Shown here: positions 58,453 through 64,000 of the stretch, in pieces
Layout of the letters: each line of letters opens with the position of its first letter
Numbering within the stretch: the first letter of the stretch is position 1
NCBI RefSeq assembly: GCF_028679125.1
Contig: NZ_JAJRCG010000002.1
Coordinates: 124,001-188,000 of the forward strand
Length of the DNA: 64,000 nucleotides
Reading direction: 5' to 3'
From: Methanoregula sp.
GTDB taxonomy: Archaea; Halobacteriota; Methanomicrobia; Methanomicrobiales; Methanospirillaceae
Position numbers and translations under genes: made by a program
Notes under the pieces: generated by a model
What the model was told of the DNA's origin: nothing
Databases searched by the model: none
What the model saw: the letters and a program-made list of their open reading frames with translations, nothing else

Positions 58453-58521
58453 GAGCCCGGGGCCCTGACAAGGGAAGAGCGGCTCGTGGTGATTAAATAC
58501 AAACAAGCCACAATTCCGGAT

Positions 58522-59079
58522 ATGAAACTGTTCACCTTGGGAATAACTGCTCTTGCTGTTCTTGCGGTCATGGTTGCCGGGTGTACCACCCAGTCCCCTG
58601 CATCAACAACACCGGTGGTTACCGCGACCACAGCCGCGCCCGCACCGATAGTGACCTCGACAACCAGCGCCGCACCGGCATTACCCTCAGAACTTGCCGG
58701 CGACTGGACGCTGACCACGATGGCAGTCCAGGACGGATCTGCCGTCACGCATCCGACTACCGCAATCACCCTGACGTTCAGCAGTGACGGCAATGTCTAT
58801 GGCAACGGTGGCTGCAACAATTACAACGGCCCCTACATCCTGACCGGCACAACCACGGCCAAGGGAAGCGGGCTGACCATCGGGCCTCTGACATCTACCA
58901 AGATGAGTTGTGCTACTACTTCGCAGCAGGAATCAACCTACCTCGGGATGCTGACACAGACGAGTGCTTATGTCGTGGACGGAACCCAGTTGAGCCTCAC
59001 GGATAAAAACCAGAACGTGCTGATCTACCAGCGGCCATCTACGATCCCTACGCAGAAAGAGGGCATGCTGCCGGCATAA
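58522..59079 (+). CDS. META-domain (HslJ-like) lipoprotein
   Basis: A 185-residue protein with lipoprotein signal (AVLAVMVAGC, cysteine near residue 21), a threonine- and serine-rich linker, then a META domain: LAGDWTLTTM, FSSDGNVYGNGGCNNYNGPY and GPLTSTKMSC. In bacteria META-domain proteins are envelope proteins often linked to stress or antibiotic response. Here it should be anchored to the outer face of the membrane. The ATG at 58522 fits the signal; the upstream GTG frame is not needed. Confidence 0.8.
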   Translation: MKLFTLGITALAVLAVMVAGCTTQSPASTTPVVTATTAAPAPIVTSTTSAAPALPSELAGDWTLTTMAVQDGSAVTHPTTAITLTFSSDGNVYGNGGCNNYNGPYILTGTTTAKGSGLTIGPLTSTKMSCATTSQQESTYLGMLTQTSAYVVDGTQLSLTDKNQNVLIYQRPSTIPTQKEGMLPA

Positions 59080-59212
59080 TCTTCTTTTTTACAATCCGGT
59101 GGCCATGTCACCCCAGTCAATCCCCGTTCCGGTATCTTCGGTATTTTAGCGCAATAAATAAATTATTTAAGGATATCGGCTGTTTTATTCATATACCTTG
59201 GGGGATCGTCTG

Positions 59213-61594
59213 ATGGATAACAATGGCAGGAGAGAGCAAGGATATACTCCCACAACTATAGGCAGTCACCGGTATACTGCCGCAAAGGGAAATGATCGCC
59301 CTGCCATTGCTGTCCTGTACGTTGATGACGAACCCGTCCTTCACGAACCTACGAAAATATCTCTTGAGAAACGGGGCCACATTACTGTTGATACAGCCGG
59401 AAGCGCAAAGGAGGCGCTGGAAAAACTCAAAAAACGTTCCTATGATATCATTGTCTCCGACTACCAGATGCCGGAAATGGATGGCATCGCCCTTTTAAAG
59501 CACCTGCGGGAGAGCGGGAACACCATCCCGTTCATCATCTTTACCGGGAAAGGACGGGAGGATGCGGTGATCGAAGCCTACAATGCCGGTGCCGACTCGT
59601 ACCTGGCCAAGGGCGGCAACCCGAAAGCCATGCTCCTCGATCTCACCCACAAGATCGAACAAACCGTCACCCGGCACCGGGCCGAGAAGGCGCTCATCGC
59701 AAGCGAGGAGAAGTACCGGACCCTTGCGGATTTCCTGCCGGTCATGGTTTTCGAGGCCGATCGCCAGGAAAACGTAAGGTTTGCCAACCGCCTCACTTAC
59801 CCGACGTTCGGTATTGACCCGTCCGATGTCGAGGCAGGCATCAGCGTGTTTTCATTCGTTGCCCCGGAGGAATGCCTGACTGCAAAGGAGAGCCTGCTGA
59901 AACTCTTTGCCGGCGAAGAGCGTGGTCCTCAGGAATACACCCTGATGCGGAAGGACGGGAGCCGTTTTCCGGCAATGATCCGGGCAAGTGCCATCGTTGA
60001 TGCGAATACCGGCATCTTTTCCGGGTTCCGCGGCGTGATCATCGACCTGACAGAACGAAAACAGAAAGAGGAAGCATTGCGGCAGAGCGAGACCAGTTAT
60101 CACGGGCTGTTCAACGCGGTCAAGGATGGGATCTGGATTCTTGATGCAAAGGGATTGTTCCTTGACGCAAACCCGGGAGCCGGTGAGATGTTTGGCTATC
60201 CCCATGAGTTCTTTTCCGGGGATATCCTTGACCGGATTTCCGCCCCGGGCAAAAACGACCTGGCACATATCAGGGAGATCGTGGACAAGGCGTTCACTGA
60301 AGGCCCGCAGCAGTTCGAGTTCTGGGCACAGCGGGAGACCGGGGATATCTTCCTTGCCGATGTGCGGCTGTACAAGGGCACCTATTTCGGCAAGGATGCG
60401 GTCATCACTCTCGTGGTCGATATCACGGACCGGAAACGGGCCGAGGACGCTCTCCAGATGGCCTATACCGACATGGAGCAGAAGGTTCAGGACAGGACCC
60501 GCGAACTGAGCACGCTCACCGCCAGTCTCCAGACCGAGATCGCGGAACGCAATCGTGTTATGGAGGCACTTACCGCAAGCGAGGAGAAATACCGCTCCCT
60601 CGTGGAACAACTGGGAGATATTGTCTTCCATATCGACCAGAACGGCCATCTCACCTATATCAGCCCGCACGTGCTGACAGATATGGGGGTTGACCAGGAT
60701 AATTTCCAAAAAATCAATGTCTATGACCTGGCGCCACTCCCCTACCTGGAAACGATCAGGAACTATCTTGACCCGATGCTGCCCACCCACGGGCAGGTCT
60801 CGGGGTTTGAACTCGAATTACCCATGACTCTACCCGGCAAGGGCACAATCTACGAGATTAACGCCACCCCGACGTACGATAAACACGGGGATTATTCCGG
60901 ATATTCCGGGATCGCCCGGGACATCACCGAACGCAAGAACCTCCAGAACAAGGTGGACGCCTCCTTAAAAGAGAAAGAGATCCTCTTAAAAGAGATCCAT
61001 CACCGGGTCAAGAACAACATGCAGGTGATCTCCAGCCTCCTCAACCTCCAGGTCAAGCTGATGAAGGATGAGAAGAGCCGGGATGCGCTTCTGGAGAGCC
61101 AGACCCGTGTCATGTCCATTGCCCTTGTCCACGAGAAACTCTACCAGTCCAAGAGTTTTTCCGAGATCGATTATTCCGATTACCTCAAAAAGATCTCGGA
61201 GAACCTGCTCCAGTCGTATGGTGTTCCCCGGGGAAAGATCCAGATCGTGATCCATGCGGACAATATTGTCCTGCCCATCAGCAAGGCCATCCCCATCAGC
61301 CTGATCATCAACGAGCTCCTCTCAAATTCCCTGAAATATGCGTTTCCGGGAGAGCGGAAAGGGGTGATCACGGTGGAACTGAAAAAGACCCGCCTTGAGT
61401 ATTCCCTGGTTGTCCGGGATAACGGGGTCGGGCTTCCCGGCGAGATCGACCTTGATAACATCGAGACGCTGGGGCTTCAGCTTGTGAACTCGCTCGTCGG
61501 GCAGATCCTTGGCTCGATCGTACTGGATCGGACGGGTGGAACAGAATTCCGGATCGGGTTTTCCACGGAACCCGCCGGGGGGGATCAATTATGA
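59213..61594 (+). CDS. Hybrid sensor kinase: REC, PAS domains, HisKA_2/HWE-type kinase
   Basis: A 793-residue protein. The receiver (VLYVDDEP and IIVSDYQMPEMDG) is followed by PAS domains near 165, 290 and 450. The kinase has the HisKA_2 motif LKEIHHRVKNNMQVISSLLNLQ in place of a standard H box, and the ATPase part NELLSNSLKYAFPG and NGVGLPG. The start at 59213 follows a GGGGGA sequence. It overlaps the response-regulator gene at 61591 by ATGA, so the two are probably one signalling pair. No membrane segment is seen. Confidence 0.88.
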   Translation: MDNNGRREQGYTPTTIGSHRYTAAKGNDRPAIAVLYVDDEPVLHEPTKISLEKRGHITVDTAGSAKEALEKLKKRSYDIIVSDYQMPEMDGIALLKHLRESGNTIPFIIFTGKGREDAVIEAYNAGADSYLAKGGNPKAMLLDLTHKIEQTVTRHRAEKALIASEEKYRTLADFLPVMVFEADRQENVRFANRLTYPTFGIDPSDVEAGISVFSFVAPEECLTAKESLLKLFAGEERGPQEYTLMRKDGSRFPAMIRASAIVDANTGIFSGFRGVIIDLTERKQKEEALRQSETSYHGLFNAVKDGIWILDAKGLFLDANPGAGEMFGYPHEFFSGDILDRISAPGKNDLAHIREIVDKAFTEGPQQFEFWAQRETGDIFLADVRLYKGTYFGKDAVITLVVDITDRKRAEDALQMAYTDMEQKVQDRTRELSTLTASLQTEIAERNRVMEALTASEEKYRSLVEQLGDIVFHIDQNGHLTYISPHVLTDMGVDQDNFQKINVYDLAPLPYLETIRNYLDPMLPTHGQVSGFELELPMTLPGKGTIYEINATPTYDKHGDYSGYSGIARDITERKNLQNKVDASLKEKEILLKEIHHRVKNNMQVISSLLNLQVKLMKDEKSRDALLESQTRVMSIALVHEKLYQSKSFSEIDYSDYLKKISENLLQSYGVPRGKIQIVIHADNIVLPISKAIPISLIINELLSNSLKYAFPGERKGVITVELKKTRLEYSLVVRDNGVGLPGEIDLDNIETLGLQLVNSLVGQILGSIVLDRTGGTEFRIGFSTEPAGGDQL

Positions 61595-62715
61595 GTGATG
61601 CAACTATCCTGATTGTTGAAGACGAGGCCGTTACCAGCATGGATATCCGGAAGAGCCTGATCGAGATGGGCTATTCCGTCTGCGCTATCGCAACCACGGG
61701 TGAACTGGCCGTACGCAAGGCCGGGGAACTGCACCCTGACCTTATCCTGATGGATATCATGCTGGCCGGCAAGATGAACGGTATCGAGGCTGCCGAAGAG
61801 ATAAAAAAACAGTTCCGGATCCCGGTGGTCTATCTTACGGCCTACAGTGACGACAGTTTCCTTGCAAAGGCCAAGCTCACCGAGCCGTTCGGGTATATTC
61901 TCAAGCCGTTCCGGGAACTGGAACTGAAGACCACCATCGAGATGGCGCTCTATAAATTCGCCATGGAACACGCGCTGCGCATCAGTGAGGAGACCACCCG
62001 CGTGCTGCTCAATGCAACCGAGGATTTCCTGTTCCTGATCGACACAACCGGCAGGTTTCTTGCGGCAAACACCTCGCTGGCAAAACAGGCCAATAAGAGC
62101 GTCCACGATTTTATCGGGACGGATATCTCGGATCTGGTGGTGCACGGGGTTCTGTCGCCCCGCATGGCAGCGTGGAACCTGAACCGGACCCAGAGAAAAC
62201 CGGTCCATTTCCAGGAAGAGTTCAGGAACAACTGGTTCGATACCTCCATCTACCCGGTCACCAATCCCGAGGGGGACGTAGTGCTCTTTGCCGTTTCGAT
62301 CAGGAACGTGACGGCAAAGAAGAAAAATGAGGAACAGTCGCGGCAGAACGCGGAGTTCTTCCGGTCATTGATTGAGGATACGTCCGACATTATTGCCATC
62401 CTGGACAAGGACGGGACGATCCGGCACGAGAGTCCGTCGATCACCAGAACCCTTGGCTTTGGCCCGGAGGCCCTTGCGGGAAAACCGTTCGCGAGCCTGG
62501 TCATGGAGAGCGATGTACCGGCACTGGAGAGGATCATTGAAGAGATCCTCGAGAACCCCTGCATGGTAAAACCGATCCGGCTGCATATGAAGAAACCGGA
62601 TGGAACCTCATCGTGCATGGAAGGGATCATCAGCAACCTGTACGGGAACCCGGTCATTGACGGGATCATCCTCAACGGCTGGATTACCGCAGAATCATCC
62701 CCCGGCGTCCGGTGA
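61591..62715 (+). CDS. Response regulator with two PAS domains
   Basis: A 374-residue protein. The N-terminal receiver has the acidic pair in ILIVEDEAVTS, the acceptor in LILMDIMLAGKMNGIEAAE and the lysine in FGYILKPF. Two PAS domains follow: near 130-240 (NATEDFLFLIDTTGRFLAANTS) and near 250-370 (IEDTSDIIAILDKDGTIRHES). There is no kinase or DNA-binding output. It could relay to other kinases or bind a signal. It is coupled to the sensor kinase at 59213. Confidence 0.85.
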   Translation: MSDATILIVEDEAVTSMDIRKSLIEMGYSVCAIATTGELAVRKAGELHPDLILMDIMLAGKMNGIEAAEEIKKQFRIPVVYLTAYSDDSFLAKAKLTEPFGYILKPFRELELKTTIEMALYKFAMEHALRISEETTRVLLNATEDFLFLIDTTGRFLAANTSLAKQANKSVHDFIGTDISDLVVHGVLSPRMAAWNLNRTQRKPVHFQEEFRNNWFDTSIYPVTNPEGDVVLFAVSIRNVTAKKKNEEQSRQNAEFFRSLIEDTSDIIAILDKDGTIRHESPSITRTLGFGPEALAGKPFASLVMESDVPALERIIEEILENPCMVKPIRLHMKKPDGTSSCMEGIISNLYGNPVIDGIILNGWITAESSPGVR

Positions 62716-62794
62716 CCCGCTGCAGTGCGGGGAACGGGAATCCTCCTGGGTTCCCTTCTTAAATAAACCGTGCGACCCTTTTTTATGGTCCTTT

Positions 62795-63712
62795 TCAGGC
62801 ACTCTTCGGGATTGCCCGTATGGACTTTGCGAAGAAAAATCCGACGATGCCAAAGGTGATGATCGGGGATACCCAGAACGGGATGGCAATGCCGAAACTG
62901 TCCATGATCATGATGATCCCGAGGAAGAAGATGGAATACATGGCGCCGTTCTTGAGGTAGAGGTACTTCTTGATGTTCTCGACATTCCTGATGGTCAGTT
63001 CCCTGACTACGAACGCTCCCAGGCCGTTTCCGATCAGGATCAGGGGGACTGCCATCGTGAACGCAAATGCCCCGACAACCCCGTCGATGGAGAACGTTGC
63101 ATCGATCACTTCGAGGTAAAAGATCTTGCTCAAGTCCGTCATGTTGCCATGGAGCATCTTCTTCTCGGCCTGCTCGGCATTCTGCCGGAAGCCGTGGACA
63201 ATGAAGAAGGCAGTGGACCCGACCACCGCCCCGAATGCAACCATCGTGTTATAGTCAAGGGCAACCCAGACCAGAGCGGCAAGGATGATGGATACAACCG
63301 CAAAGAACCAGACACCCTTGGATGAAAAGAACCGCTCACCCTTGAGCCCGAAGTTTTTGTCCTCTAAAAAGAGCCAGTGGAAGAAGAGGAATATGAGGAA
63401 CGTGCCCCCGCCCATCAGCAGAATGGGTGCGGACTGCTCGATGGCTGCAATCACCAGCGGATCACTGGAGAACGTTGCCGTCAGTGCACCGATGGGGCCA
63501 AGGGAGGGAGCCGAGAGCCAGACGATCAGCCATGGGAGAAGACCGCGGACCGCAAAGACCGCAAAGACCAGGCCCCAGAGGAGAAACCAGCGTTTTGCAC
63601 GCTCGCTCATCGTGGAGAGCACCTCCGCGTTGATGATGGCATTGTCTATGCTGGTGATGGTCTCGAACAGGCACAGGCCGCCTATGATCAGCACGATGGA
63701 GAGGATGTCCAT
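62795..63712 (-). CDS. DUF475/TerC-family membrane protein
   Basis: A 305-residue membrane protein with eight or nine helices and the TerC-superfamily pattern: LFETITSIDNAIINAEVLSTMSERAKRW near the N-terminus, and the second acidic motif EVIDATFSIDGVVGAFAF. The aspartates in these helices are typical for a metal-ion transport function, such as manganese export in some TerC homologues. DUF475 members are mostly uncharacterised. The gene is alone on its strand. Confidence 0.8.
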   Translation of the reverse strand: MDILSIVLIIGGLCLFETITSIDNAIINAEVLSTMSERAKRWFLLWGLVFAVFAVRGLLPWLIVWLSAPSLGPIGALTATFSSDPLVIAAIEQSAPILLMGGGTFLIFLFFHWLFLEDKNFGLKGERFFSSKGVWFFAVVSIILAALVWVALDYNTMVAFGAVVGSTAFFIVHGFRQNAEQAEKKMLHGNMTDLSKIFYLEVIDATFSIDGVVGAFAFTMAVPLILIGNGLGAFVVRELTIRNVENIKKYLYLKNGAMYSIFFLGIIMIMDSFGIAIPFWVSPIITFGIVGFFFAKSIRAIPKSA

Positions 63713-63853
63713 GAATCAGGATCATATAGTATGTCCCCGGGCATTAACATTTTCAGTGCTCTTCCAGTCCCTTAAGGGGATACCAGGGCCGTCGTAAAAC
63801 CCTAAACCTATTTCTGGTGCCCGGGCAAGAGATATACAACGAGGCCGGACCGT

Positions 63854-64000
63854 ATGGGAGGCGAAGAAATAATTGCCGGATATGGAGATGCCGATCCTGC
63901 ACAGGTCGGCGGAGGGATTCGCCGGATCGCAGAGATGATCCAGTCCGCCCGGACCCGGGGCGAGCTGGGTATCATTCTCTCCCGCGAGGTGCAGGTCTAT
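63854..64000 (+). CDS. Partial gene of unknown function, cut by the right edge
   Basis: An ATG at 63854 opens a frame of 49 codons that runs off the window: GGEEIIAGYGDADPAQVGGG then IRRIAEMIQSARTRGELGII and LSREVQVY. The codon use is like that of its neighbours. Nothing more can be said about the product. Confidence 0.5.
   Translation, partial: MGGEEIIAGYGDADPAQVGGGIRRIAEMIQSARTRGELGIILSREVQVY

Overview
The window reads as chromosome of a methanogenic archaeon of the Methanomicrobiales, most like the Methanoregula group. This is inferred from gene content: archaeal initiation factor aIF1A, four DUF1628-type archaeal pilins, a geranylgeranyl-reductase-family flavoprotein, an FmdE-family protein, CbiMNOQ cobalt/nickel uptake, REC-first PAS histidine kinases with an archaeal-style RHDI phospho-acceptor motif, and the bacterial-type gyrase that methanogens of this lineage carry. 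Genes are dense, often coupled by ATGA overlaps, and several start at TTG or GTG behind GGAGG or GGTG ribosome binding sites.

Layout. 0.2-3.1 kb: HPr-kinase-like P-loop protein, Hsp20, aIF1A, a small membrane protein. 3.3-9.5 kb: a partner-switching cluster (STAS fusion, RsbW-like ATPase, LytS-5TM/SpoIIE phosphatase, STAS, metallo-beta-lactamase/ATPase fusion, orphan ABC ATPase). 9.5-11.4 kb: a patch of debris with one copy of a dispersed 0.6-kb repeat, a frameshifted HdeD fragment and a pilin-like tail. 11.5-22.3 kb: a divergent tetrapyrrole-chelatase island (FecCD-type ABC, ChlI/ChlD and CobN-type subunits, ABC-2 exporter, FecB-type lipoprotein) with a possibly structured leader before cobN. 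22.4-25.4 kb: an FmdE-family gene in an operon with a Zn/Mn-type ABC importer. 25.6-28.3 kb: four tandem pilin genes. 30.1-37.5 kb: a probable acid-stress region with two HdeD-family proteins, an AdiA-type arginine decarboxylase and a GadC-type antiporter. 37.6-46.1 kb: a geranylgeranyl-reductase family protein and two large hybrid histidine kinases flanking the second, inverted repeat copy. 46.3-49.4 kb: cbiMNQO-type operon. 49.5-51.4 kb: a secreted DUF3821-like protein and a frameshifted paralogue. 51.7-56.3 kb: gyrB-gyrA. 56.4-64 kb: a 2H phosphoesterase, YjbQ, an Fe-S protein, a META-domain lipoprotein, a third sensor kinase with a response regulator, a DUF475/TerC protein and a partial gene at the right edge.

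How the parts fit. Three metal systems (FecBCD with chelatase, Zn-type ABC with FmdE, CbiMNOQ) suggest heavy investment in cobalt, nickel or iron handling, as methanogenesis cofactors require. The decarboxylase/antiporter pair would consume cytoplasmic protons, which fits an acid-tolerant peat-type habitat. The partner-switching set has all the parts of a bacterial RsbU/RsbW/RsbV switch, but archaea lack sigma factors, so its output must be something else. No tRNA, rRNA, CRISPR array or intact transposase was seen.
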